Assembly (NCBI GenBank): GCA_021234155.1
Contig: JAJEKV010000005.1
Location: 29,791,934-29,855,933, forward strand
Direction of reading: 5' to 3'
Length of the DNA stretch: 64,000 bases
From: Isoetes taiwanensis
Lineage: Eukaryota > Streptophyta > Lycopodiopsida > Isoetales > Isoetaceae
In this document: positions 35,672-45,839 of the stretch, one piece after another
Numbering within the stretch: the stretch's first letter is position 1
How the letters are laid out: the number at the start of each line of letters is the position of its first letter
Program-made: the position numbers and the translations under genes
The notes under the pieces: model-generated
The model's input: only the letters and a program-made list of their open reading frames with translations
Databases searched by the model: none
What the model was told of the DNA's origin: nothing

Positions 35672-36421
35672 AGCTGCCTTTCTCGACTTGCGAGGCAGAA
35701 AGGACTTGCATTTTGTACTCTGGGCTGCCTTTCTCGACTTGCGAGTCGAGAAAAGCCTTCAGACCGGCGTCCTTGACTTTGAGTTGCCTTTCTCGACTTG
35801 CGAGTCAAGAAAGGCCCTCGAATCATATTTTCACTATGGACTGCCTTTCTCGACTCATGACTTTGGGGAAGGCCCCCGTGAAAGGGGGAGGAGGGAGGAT
35901 AACAAAAAGCAGATTTTTTCCCTTCTCGACTCGCAAGTCCAGAAAGGCTCTCAGGAAAGAAAAATAAAATTAAGGGGAGGGAGGAGAAGAAGGTAACAAA
36001 AAAAAAAAATAGAAAACATATAATTTTCTCTCTGAGCGACGTTTCTTGACTCGCGAGGGAACAAGCATTTTTGACCCAAACATTACAGAATGGATGCGAC
36101 AAGAGGGTGGCGAGATCGGTTGGATAGGGTAGCCGATGGCCCATGAAGCACCTCCTATACATGAGGTTTTCCAACGTCTTCACGCCGCTCCAAAAACTTA
36201 CACAACCTGCTAGTGTACTCCAACCGTTCTTCCCCTCGGTTGATCCCTGTGTGAAGGTGGTGTAACAATTGTTACAACATGGCTGCCATGGTCTCTTCGC
36301 CCACTGTAAACTACATTGCAATGCTATTATTTATTAATAAAAATTCATTGAATATTACCGCTTTGTTATCTCATTGGTTTTGTATGTGTTTTTTAGTTTC
36401 TCGACTCGCCATCCAAGAAAA
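35672..36421. repeat. Palindrome family C (about seven copies)
   Basis: The core GCCTTTCTCGACT...AGTCGAGAAAGGC appears near 35672-35706, 35724-35757, 35783-35815, 35840-35874, 35918-35948, 36040-36060 and 36393-36421. The second and third copies are almost perfect; the last two are degenerate. A minus frame through this block translates to repeated RLASRERQ-type peptides only because of the repeats. The block lies beyond the 3' end of gene B. Confidence 0.85.
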
Positions 36422-36552
36422 GGAGGTCATTTCTAACCCCCTTCATTTTTTTTCCGCACTAGAAAAAAGTTTATTATTCAAACAATAATGATAGAGCACA
36501 AAATGATTTGCACTTCCTTTTGGATTAAAAAAATAGGATTCTGAAAAAAAAG

Positions 36553-36725
36553 TGGGAATTGCATGAGACCCACTTTAATGTAATGCGACTTCTCGTGTTT
36601 ATTTTAATCCCATCCAAAGGCTCGTGTTCAGTTATGAACCTTTCTACAAAATATCCCTGATCATATGCCATTTCTACAGAGTATCCGTGATTATGCCATA
36701 GCATGTAGTTGTGCTTTAGTTGACT
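36553..36725 (-). repeat. Dispersed fragment shared with a gypsy gag-like sequence
   Basis: The minus strand encodes LWHNHGYSVEMAYDQGYF and FITEHEPLDGI. At 57219-57285 the plus strand encodes MAYDQGYFIYEFITEHEP in an alternative frame behind the gag domain. Related shorter pieces are at 53041-53096 (same DNA orientation as here, YPVEMAY-type) and 51940-52110. I take this as a dispersed repeat of retrotransposon origin. Confidence 0.5.
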
Positions 36726-38609
36726 CAATATCATTGGCAGAAGAAGGAACAGAAGCACAATTTCATTAAAATGGGAAATTTTGTGAATCCACTTAGGGAC
36801 GAAATTGTTTTCTAGTATGTTTGCTGACCAATTTTTGAGCTATTATGGCGCCATTTTGTTTATTTGTGCATAAAAAATGCCATTATTTAGCGCCATTAAA
36901 AATATAACAATGCAGAAATTACAGCTAAGAACATATCCATCGACACTTAGAGAAACATGACAGTGCAAAAATTACCATTAAGAAAGACATGAGCAATGTA
37001 TGAGCTCGATAAATTTATACAAGAAATTATTATATTTACATTTGAGGTATACAGTTTACAAGTCTTTCTCCGCTGTATCAGGCTCCTCAGTGCTAGCAAT
37101 AGGATTAGATGGCCCGGCACCGTTGATGGGATCAAAGTAAAAAACATGGGCAGTGAGGTCAGGTACATCGAGATTGTCGAGTTCGAACTTAGCATCTTTA
37201 ATAGCATCGTAGTCGACATCAGGAATCTCAGGTGATTTCAATGCTTGGCCTGTTTCTGCATGTTCCTCAACTCCAGGAAGAGCACCTTGCTGCACAGGGA
37301 CTGCAACAAGGATAGGATTGAGCACATGGTCTAGCCTACCAAGAATCCCCTTCAAGCACTGCTGTTTGACCGGATCATGTTTGAACACGATGCAGAATCT
37401 TTTATGAATCAATGTAGCTCTGCCAAAAGCACCACAAGAGAAATAATCGAACACACGAGCTCCTCCACGAGGTAGGAACAAGTTGCAGGACCCAATTCAC
37501 TTCTCATTATGATTTTTCTGGGCAAACCTTGCCAACTGTACCGAAATCTGCTGCGAAAGAGTTTTTCTATCATAGCCTCACTCTCCCCGTCTGTATCTTC
37601 TTCAGTTTGAGAAGCAATTGGTGGAAGATGCTGGGGATGATCGGCATAGGAAAACCTGAGGTCAAGCTCTTCGACAACAGTCTGGGCAGAAGACTGGATC
37701 TTGGTGGCCTAGACGAGAGCATGCGGTTCCAGGGGCCCTGTTGGTGCTGGATTCTTGTACTCATCCTCGTACATGCCAATATAAACTCTGGATCTAGAGT
37801 CCAGGTTATCCAATACCGAGGAGACAACAAAATTCTGTTCTGGGCGTGCGAAGCAAACTATCCAGAAAGAATCAGCAGTCGTGTTCTTGACGGCAGTGTC
37901 AAAGAAATTGGACCGTGTCATTTTATCCCACATTGGAGTAAGACTCCGCGTATCCAGAACTATCAAAGAGGCTAGCACATGAGTGAATTTGATCTGCCCT
38001 CTGCTATCAGTGAGCTCAACCTCGTAGCGGAACTCCTCATTGTCATCCCTCTGCATAACTTTGTTTCCTATGACGCTTGCCAAGGCTGAAGATATGTTTC
38101 CAAAAATTCCCTCTTTGGAAATGCCATCGTTGACCCATTTGTTATGCAGTGTCCCTATGTCCTTTAAGTTGACATCGTCAAAGCCTGGCACAGTCCAAGA
38201 GAAGTCTTCGAAGGAGGTGAACTTCCTTGGGTAGTTTCCTTGACATACTCAAAAATTTCCTTCTTCAAGAACGATAATGTCATGAGAGCTCTAGCCCTCG
38301 TCTTGAAGAAGAAGTCACCTGTGTAATCACTGGAGACCTTATCGTATACCTTCTCGTCCAGCACCTCCTGGAATACGATTTTGCAATCCTCATAGTGCAT
38401 GCCTCTGACGCACTGCAGATAGGTCTGACTGAAGTAGTCACTATCTTTGGCCCAGACACAGACTATAGGCTGCCCTCTGTTGTCCTTGAGTTTGCCAGTT
38501 TTCCATTGGTTCCACAGGGACTGAAACAATCCTCAGGCATGAAGACCCACCAGTTGAAGTCTTTGGGCTGCTTACTGCGCATGGTAACTTCTGCCAGAGC
38601 CAAGTACCG

Positions 38610-38877
38610 CTGAATGCAAAGGACATGTGTTAGCAACGGAACGCAAAAGGCGCCATAGTGCCATAGCGCCATTTTAAAACATAAAATATAATTTAGAGAA
38701 ACAAAGGAAATGTAGAGTCTAAGACAATGGCGCCGTGGCGGCATTTGATACGCAATGGGACCTCAGTGCCATTTTACATAATATGGCGCCATGGCGCCAT
38801 TTCACTACAAATGGCACCATGGTGCCATGCGCCATGGCGCCATTTCATATCAGTACACAGGAAAATATGCATCATAC
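38610..38877 (-). other. Phase-0 intron of copy B packed with palindrome B
   Basis: The donor AAG/GTATGAT (38878/38877) and the acceptor TTTGCATTCAG/CGG (38610/38609) join EPYK to RYLALAEV without a frame change. Within 268 nt there are at least five palindrome units (38646-38675, 38726-38748, 38752-38775, 38781-38802, 38809-38850). Confidence 0.75.
38646..38850. repeat. Palindrome family B, intron cluster
   Basis: The best copy, ATGGCGCCATGGCGCCAT at about 38783-38800, is a perfect 18-bp palindrome. Neighbours carry transitions (GGCACCATGGTGCC, GGCGCCGTGGCGGC). Some changes are matched in both arms, which keeps the unit self-complementary. Confidence 0.9.
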
Positions 38878-40681
38878 CTTGTAAGGTTCCGATCGCGTCT
38901 GCCCACGGCCCAAAGGATCGGGCATGCCGCAAAGTGCGTAATGGTGCCTCGGGTGGGTGATCTTGTCAACGAATGGTTCTTTGAAGATGGTCTTCGCAGC
39001 AATGTCATTCACCTCACAACTGAGCTGCAGGCAGTCTTGCTCGTTCACCTCTCCCGACAACACCTGGCACCACTGGTGCTCGTATATTTTGGCCATCTGC
39101 TCCTGGGACTTTGCAATGCCTAGCTTTCTGCAAACAAGCTGCGCTGTCAATACTGAGTGATTGCCATTTACTATATAGTAGTGCATCCCCATAAGATCGT
39201 CCTCTGTTTTCCAAGCAACTAATTTCTTTGTGTTGGGGTGGAAGGGGATCACATCGACCGGGGTGAATACCGAGTGAGGATCACGCTGGAAAGATTCTAG
39301 CAGAGTCTTGACGTGTTCCATATTTCTTGGCCTGGAAGACAAATTTGGAGTGCCCTGGAATAAACTAAACACGTTTATTTTCTTCGTGAACATAATGCCG
39401 AGAGGGAACAGATGACGGTGCTCATGAATTTTATTCAATGCAGTTCTGCAATCTTTTCCTCCTCGGACCTTTCCACCTTGAGGTCTTGGGGCACCTCTAA
39501 TAAGTGCCCGGCTATCCGCAGTTTTATTAATTGTGATGGCGCTTGTGGTGCCGAGGTTCCCCCCCTCTCTGTCGTGCTTGCAGTGGAACCACCACGAACA
39601 CCACCAACTGCTAGTAGCCTCACGATGTGGAGAGGCCACAGGACTTGCAGGAGGACTAGGCTGTGGATTAGAAGGTCGAGAGCTTCGTCTTCTTGGTTTT
39701 TTTGGAGTGCCCTCAACATCTGAAGTGCCATGCCTATGTTTTCTCTTTGTCTTCTCCTTTTTCTCCTCTCCTTCCTGCTCCTTCCTTGCACTGACTTCTT
39801 TCCTTTCTTCCTTTCTTCTTCTTCTTGCCTCCCTTCCCCTCCTTATCCTTCCCTTCCTGCTTTCCCTCCCCTTTTTTCTCCTTCTTGTTTCCTTTTCCAT
39901 CCCTTTCCTTCTTGCTTCCTTCCCCACCTTATCCTTCTTTTCCTTTTGATGTACTTCTGTCGCTGTTGGTTCTGATTCTTTGATCTCTTCTTCAGTAGCA
40001 GAAGAGTCCTCTGTAGCAGGAACCTCCTTGACAACACAAGTCTTCGTTTTCTTCTGAGCCTGAAGCCAAGCAGTGTCCACTAAGCGAGGTGGGTTTTGCG
40101 AGTTCAAGACCTTAACAACCAAAGATGGAGAGTTCTTCAACTCGTTCAGTCGATTCCGAAGGATCTTACATTCCCTTAAAATCTTTGTAGGGCCTTGTAT
40201 ATCTGCCTCTTGGAAGCTCTTGTAAGAGGGAAGAGCCCATCCCTGTCGCTTAGCAGAGCCATTGACGTTGAAAATAGTTGCAGACATCATTGTGAATCAT
40301 AGAACCGCTAGTCCACATAGTAAATATTTATCCTGACGTCTTCTGTGTTCTCAACAGCTATGCGGAGCCAGTCCTCGTGCCCATTCTTGATACCTGTCTT
40401 CATATTCACGATAATGCCCGGCCGGTAAACTCCTTCGATGTTGTCGAACATCTCTTTTGTACGTAAGCACAACTCTCTTCTAGTGTCACCCTTAGAGCCC
40501 GAAGGAGCGAAAGTGCTTACCCTCATTATCTCCATGTGCCAGGCCCGTTCATTCAGCAGTACAGTCCTCTCGGACTGGAATATTGTTTCTGCACGACACA
40601 ACTGGAAACAAAACGATGCACATCAGGCAAGCAGAACGACACTCAATGGCCTACAAAACTCAAATGCAACACTTCAGATGT

Positions 40682-40812
40682 AAATGGCGCCGCGGCGCCA
40701 TATGCATCGCAAGAGCCGTTTGGACGACAAACAATGCGGCTCTTGCGACGCATATGGCGCCACGATGCCATTTGCATCCTTTGGGCCAACGCACCGTGGC
40801 GCCATATGCATC
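40682..40812. repeat. Palindrome family B, upstream cluster in an inverted arrangement
   Basis: Units at 40682-40704, 40750-40775 and 40791-40812 are linked by GCATCGCAAGAGCCG segments. The first two units with those segments form a 25-bp-arm hairpin around an about 20-bp loop. The third repeats the first in direct orientation, including the following GCATTGTTTGTC. The cluster lies just upstream (on the minus strand) of the acceptor at about 40602, so it is probably in an intron or leader. Confidence 0.85.
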
Positions 40813-40929
40813 GCGAGAGCCGCATTGTTTGTCATGGACATTTCGCCACAGCCCATCTAAAGCTCCCGCCTGTAATTTGGAATCAAGGTGAGAATTAGAT
40901 AGATGCTTATTGGTTTTAATTTCTAGTTC

Positions 40930-41335
40930 CATAAGTAGATAGGACTAATGTTCTTGTCGGGATGCCTGTTGATTCTTGAAGCGGCTGTTCTTCCCTTCCT
41001 TTGGTGGTTTTTCTTTTATCTTTGTCATATTGGGATTTCCTGGCCATTTCTTATTCTAAAGTGCTCGGTAGATATGATCCACTCTGATTCTTCCGCCTGT
41101 GGTGTTCTGGCGATTCTCCCTTATGTTTTATTGTATTATTATTTCGCTTAGAACTTATTGCTTTTTCGCATCAAGCAGACATATCATGCATTCAGATCAT
41201 GCATTCGCCCCCTCGGCTCATTCTGTTTTTGTTTTTTCATGTTCACAGACTTATGATGATTTCAGTTTTGCATGTTTCTGGGTTTCCTTGGCTTCTCTAA
41301 TCTGTGTTTTGGAGGGTCTTTCTTCCGTACGGGTG
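40930..41335. other. Gap with no recognised feature
   Basis: T-rich sequence without coding similarity lies between palindrome cluster B and a LINE 3' end. Confidence 0.4.
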
Positions 41336-41600
41336 CTAGGATCATACCTTCAGGAGGTCATGGATATGCGAGATCAGCTATGTCCTCGGGCACGCGCTTG
41401 ACATGTACATACACATTTATTTCATGATGATGTATACTTGTACAATTCGACAGCATTCTTATTATTGCTACGTTTTTTCCCTTGAAAAACCTTCGGGGCG
41501 AGGGTTTTTTAATCCGGACAGTAATAAGTTTGCTGCGCTCCTTCTGGGTCCCATAGGCCGATTGGTCTCAGTGGATGATAAAAGCCTATTCTTATTCAGT
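41336..41600 (+). mobile_element. LINE 3' end (stub), same family as the 21.8-22.9 kb LINE
   Basis: From ATCATACCTTCAGGAGGTCA to GATGATAAAAGCC this sequence matches, in reverse orientation, 22100-21850. Shared parts include TCATGGATATGCGAGATCAG, CAGTAATAAGTTTG and CTCCTTCTGGGTCC. It covers only the last codons (SYLQEVMDMRDQLC), the 3' UTR and the start of the tail, so it is an extreme 5' truncation. Confidence 0.8.
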
Positions 41601-41904
41601 GGAAACCTAATACAGTAGAGGCGATTTCTTCCAAAAGACCTATCTATAGTGGATTGCCTGTAGCGGACTGCCTGGCTTCAAGGATTCCGTTTCTATATCT
41701 GCAGCGGCTCTATATCAAGGCCCCTGCCGAACTAGCGCCCTTGGCACCGCTACAATAGGCAAATAGGAACGGAGAATTTTAATACTGGTTGGCATCTCAA
41801 AGGTGTCGTCTGCTGGTTGAAGCCGTATCCTGGAGCGGCCGAACTCAGTCTGAGCCGAACACCTGAACTGTTGCGAACGGTGCTGCTGGGGGATTTGTTC
41901 CCAG

Positions 41905-42572
41905 ATGGGGAAGGCTAAAAAGCTGGGGTCTCCAAGCAAGAGTGAATTGGATTGTGATGGAGATTCGCTTCTGGCCTTGATGCATGAAATGAAAAACGAA
42001 ATTGGTGAACTGAGGAAATTGATGCAAGAGGTGGTGGCTCAAAACAGGCTTCTAAATGCTCAAAATGCTGAATTAAAGGAGGCTCTCCAACAAAAAGAGG
42101 CCAAAGTTCCTGACATAGCTGCAATTACCTTGGCTGTGGCAGAAGCTACGAAAAATCAACTGGACAAACATGAGGAGCATATTGCAGCTGAATCAAGGGA
42201 ACAAGAATCCAGAGCCACAAATTTGAAAATCTCAGGTTTACAGGAAGACGAGAATGAAGACATCAATCAAGTGGTGTGCCATTTCTTCAAGGAAACTATC
42301 CGGGAACACTGCACTCTAGAAGACTTGGTAAACCAGGTAATTTTTCCAGACCCATCCTAGTCAGATTTAGGGACAAGGAAGCTAGAGACAGGGTGCTCTA
42401 TAACCGTGCTGCCTTGAAAGGGCACAGAATTTGGCTGGACCTCGATCTCACTCCAACACAATTGGAAATAAAGAAGAAGGAATTAGCCAAGATTAAAGCT
42501 GCTAGAGATGGACTGGTTGCCTATTTAGACCGTGCAGGTAAAGCAATTGTCACTAAGAGAAGGAGAGAATAG
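41905..42572 (+). pseudogene. LINE ORF1 (nucleic-acid-binding protein), one frameshift
   Basis: The frame from ATG at 41905 gives a Lys-rich start, a coiled-coil-like stretch (LMHEMKNEIGELRKLMQEVV, then NRLLNAQNAELKEAL; about 41977-42095) and an RRM-like start (RATNLKISGLQEDENEDI). It stops at 42360. The other frame continues RPILVRFRDKEARDRVLYN and LKGHRIWLDLDLTPTQ to 42572. Coiled coil, RRM and C-terminal domain is the layout of L1-type ORF1 proteins, which coat the element RNA. The frameshift lies at about 42335-42350. Confidence 0.8.
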
Positions 42573-45500
42573 GGATTTGAGACCCTAAGGGTTATTGCAT
42601 GGAATGTACATGGTTTAAACCAAGCTAAAATACAAGCCTGTGAAAGTATTTGGAAAAAGGCTGATTTAGTTTTATTTACTGAAACTTGGGAGCATCAGAC
42701 CAATGCACTGCCATCTTTAAGTGGCTTCAGAATTGTAGACTCTGTATGGAATTTCAAGGAAATTGGCATGGTGAGAGGTTTCGGAGGGATAGGAGTTTAT
42801 GTAAGAGAAGAGTTAGCAGATACTGTAACGGTTGAAGGTAAGCATGTTAACGGGCAGCATATATGGCTCAGAAATTAGAGATGGATCGCAAGCAATATAT
42901 CTGGCGATTTGTTATTATGCTCCATTAACAATGTCAATATACAACCAACCAGGATTTTTTAAGGACAGACCCTTGCACGATTTGTGTCAACAAACTATTG
43001 AGCTTTTGGACAAGGGAGAAGTAATCATCGTAGGTGACTTCAATGCTCGAACTGGAAATTTGCAAGCGGCTTTATATGAGGTAGATAATATTTGTTTGCT
43101 GAAAGAGACTCAAAATGTTGATTTTAACAGGAAGAACCTGGACCGTGTAAAGAACGATATGGGTGAATTCTTATTGGAATTCGAAAGCAGCAGCCGCTTG
43201 AAGATACTAAATGGTATTTCAAAGTTTCCCGACTCCACAGGTTTTACTTGTTTCTCCCATAATGGGCAAAGTACAGTTGATTATTTGCTATCTCATGACA
43301 TGTCGGATGTAGTGTGCAGCTTTAAAATTCTTGATAAAGTTATTGAGTCAGATCATGCACCATTATGGTTTGAGCTTCAGGTACAACCTGTAAGAAGTGA
43401 AAAGCCATTATCCATTCCATCATTTAGACTTGATCCGAGGAAGAAGGAGGATTATGCTAAACATGTTTCCGAGGCGTTATGTTCCTGGGTTTGGACAGGT
43501 GATTTGGAGAAGGATGCTCATTCTTTGAATAAGACTGTTTTGACTGCTGCCAATGCCACGTTTGGTGTAACTAAAAAACGTAGATATGGGCCATGCAATT
43601 CTTGGTGGGATCAAGAATGCTCTGACGCACGCGCCAAGCTTGGGAAGGGTTGTTATTCAAAGCCACGATGGTATAAAACCTTGTTAAGGAAGAAGAAAAG
43701 ATTGTACCAAAGAAATAGACAAAGTGAGTTGATTGGCCAGTTTAGAAAACAGCCCAAGGCCTTTTGGTCGCAACTGTTAAATAAACCTGCGCATGCTAAT
43801 TTAGACATGCAAGAATTGTTGGGGCTGGTCCGAAAAATGTACTTTGTGGATGGTGCTGCTAAGATGCCAATAATAGAGGTGGAAGAGGATATATTTAGCA
43901 TATCGGAGGTGCAAAAGCAACTGAGCTTGATGGCGAATGGAAAAGCTAAGGATCTAATGGGGATCTCGATGGAATTATTAAAATGGGGCGGGAAAAGATT
44001 GGCGGATGTAGTGACTAAAATGTTGAACCAGGCTGTCAGGACGGGTTTGCTGCATGATTGGAATAAATGCCGAATTGTTCCCATACACAAATCAGGGAGT
44101 AAACGAGATGTGAGAAACTATCGGACAATCATGATTGGAAGTGTTTTCGCTAAGCTGCTTGGTAGCCTGTTGGAACACAAACTTAGTTCATGGGCAAATG
44201 CAGAGAAGAAAAGGGCAAAAGGGCAAGCAGGTTTTCGGAAGCATCACAATACACTGGATCACATCTTGACTCTTAGTTCAGCAATTGTGAGAGCAAAGGT
44301 GCCGAGGAAATCCTTATATGTGGCTTTCATTGATTTTACCAAGGCTTTTGACACAGTGCCAAGGGATAAACTGGGTGTAAGACTTGAGAAACTTGGAGTC
44401 CCATTATCACTGAGAGGTGCGATCTCCAGGCTTTATGAGGAAGTGATTGCTCCATTGGCGGTGGATATACCTGAAGTAATCATGAGCACAATTGGTGTAA
44501 AGCAAGGGTGTCCGCTCTCTCCGACTTTGTTCGGCTTGTTCATTGATGAATTGGAGCAATGGTTACAGGATCGAGGGCATGCAGGTACTAAAGTAGGTCT
44601 CGTTGTTCTTCAATTACTATTATATGCAGATGACGTGGTCATATAAGAGGTGGAAGGATTACAGAGACATTTGGATAGTTTGGCCGAATTTTGTGAGGAA
44701 CGAGGTATGGCTGTAAATTTATCTAAATCTAAAGTCATGGTTTTTGGTACAATTCAAAGGCCTGTGCTCCAGTATAAGGGTTTGCAACTTGAAACAGTAG
44801 AAAGTTACAAATACTTAGGACTTGTGTTCACAAATTACAGTTGGAAAGAGTGCATTAAACAAAGGGTGGCAGCAGGTAAGAGGGCCTTGTATGGAATGCT
44901 ATCTGTCTGCAATAAGATGGATTTAAGCAGCTGGTCCATGCGCAGAATGCTATTTAAGTGTTTGGTGCAAACAGTGTTGCTCTATGGTGTACAAATTTGG
45001 GGACCATCCACATCTGGTCGCTTGTGGGCAAAAGTGGAAAGCGTCATGAAAATCTTTCTGCAAGAGGAATTAGGCATGAGATATCAAGTGCCATATCAGA
45101 TCATGTTGGCTGAGTTTGGTATGTTGCCATTAGAAGCCGAAGGACTATGCCTAGCACTGAATTATGTAAACAGGTTGAGAAGTCTTGATAGTACAAGAAT
45201 ACCATGTATTGTGGCTGAAGAATCTAAGCTTAAGGGATGGTATAGAGATCTGATGGAATGGTGTGAGAGATGGAACATTAGAGAACAAGATTGGCCAGAT
45301 ACAGATGTTGGCATTCGCGAATTAGTCCAAACAAAAGTTGTGGATCAGATGTGGCAGAAACAAGGGACAAGGTTTACATTTTACAAGAACGAAGTTAACC
45401 CCATGTTAGTCTACTCTGACCAGTGATTCCATATTTCCAAAAGGGCGAGAAGAGTTATAGCAAAATACAGAACTAGCTCTCACAACTTGAAGATTGAAAC

Positions 45501-45735
45501 TGGACGTTGGCATAATATTCACAGGGAAGATCGATTGTGCACACTATGCAACTCAGGTGAGGTTGAAGATGAATCTCATGTTTTTCTTATCTGTAGCTGC
45601 TATCAAGGAATTCAGGAGAAACACCATATTGACAAAACAAACTTTTTTTCGCTTATGCAAATTGATCCTAATAGATTGGGGGATTTCTTAATGGAAGTTG
45701 ATAATCATAGACAACTTCTATTGGAAGTAAAATGA
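42573..45735 (+). pseudogene. LINE ORF2: endonuclease, reverse transcriptase, zinc domain
   Basis: The frame starts after ORF1 with RVIAWNVHGLNQ and LVLFTETWEH (apurinic-type endonuclease). It shifts at about 42840-42876 and continues with VIIVGDFNARTG and SDHAPLWFEL. The linker has NGKAKDLMGI. RT motifs are NYRTIMIGSVFAKL, VAFIDFTKAFDTVP, GVKQGCPLSPTLFGLFIDE and YADDVVI (44626-44646). A TAA stop directly follows YADDVVI, then the same frame resumes (LSKSKVMVFG, ESYKYLGLVF, LLYGVQIWGP). A TGA at 45424 interrupts it, and LCTLCNSGEVEDESHVFLIC (45533-45592) follows, with the end at 45735. One frameshift and two nonsense codons are the only visible breaks, so this is the youngest LINE here. Confidence 0.9.
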
Positions 45736-45835
45736 ATTCATTGTATTTGCTGCTTCATGGCCCATTAGGGTCTCAAGAAGCATGATTAATAAATTTATTT
45801 ATTTATTTATTTATTTATTCTTATTCTTATTCTAA
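45736..45835 (+). repeat. LINE 3' tail (TTTA)n / (TTCTTA)n
   Basis: A short 3' UTR ends in AATTTATTTATTTATTTATT followed by CTTATTCTTATTCT. Non-LTR elements of this clade end in short tandem repeats instead of pure poly(A). This marks the 3' boundary of the element at about 45830. Confidence 0.75.
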
Positions 45836-45839
45836 TCTG

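Larger units (their letters stand above)
37056..40601 (-). pseudogene. ParB-like + DNA methylase-like gene, copy B (degenerate)
   Basis: Minus-strand blocks follow in order. A 97-residue block (40601-40308) comes after a TTTGTTTCCAG acceptor. A 472-residue frame (40290-38872) starts MMSATIFNVNGSAKRQ, has a Lys/Arg/Glu-rich middle and ends in a ParB-like domain, HYYIVNGNHSVLTAQL (39184-39137), followed by EVNDIAAKTIFKEPFVDKI. A 268-nt GT-AG intron (38877-38610) joins EPYK in phase to RYLALAEV. After a frameshift comes FQSLWNQWKTGKLK, and after another IKFTHVLASLIVLDTRSLTP (about 37990-37925) and FWIVCFARPEQNF. Last is ARVFDYFSCGAFGRA (motif I position, 37461-37418). The DPPY motif is replaced by LDTRS, so catalysis is unlikely. 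Layout matches copy A (HSDLQ versus ARPEQ; FSGSSTTA versus FSCGAFGRA). At least three frameshifts suggest a relic. Confidence 0.6.

Noticed and set aside
35656-36321. Minus-strand 221-residue frame with repeated RLASRE peptides
   Set aside because: The repeats are translations of palindrome family C, and no domain is visible.
39533-39975. Plus-strand Phe/Leu/Ser-rich open frames
   Set aside because: They are antisense to the Lys/Arg/Glu-rich region of copy B and reflect its purine bias.
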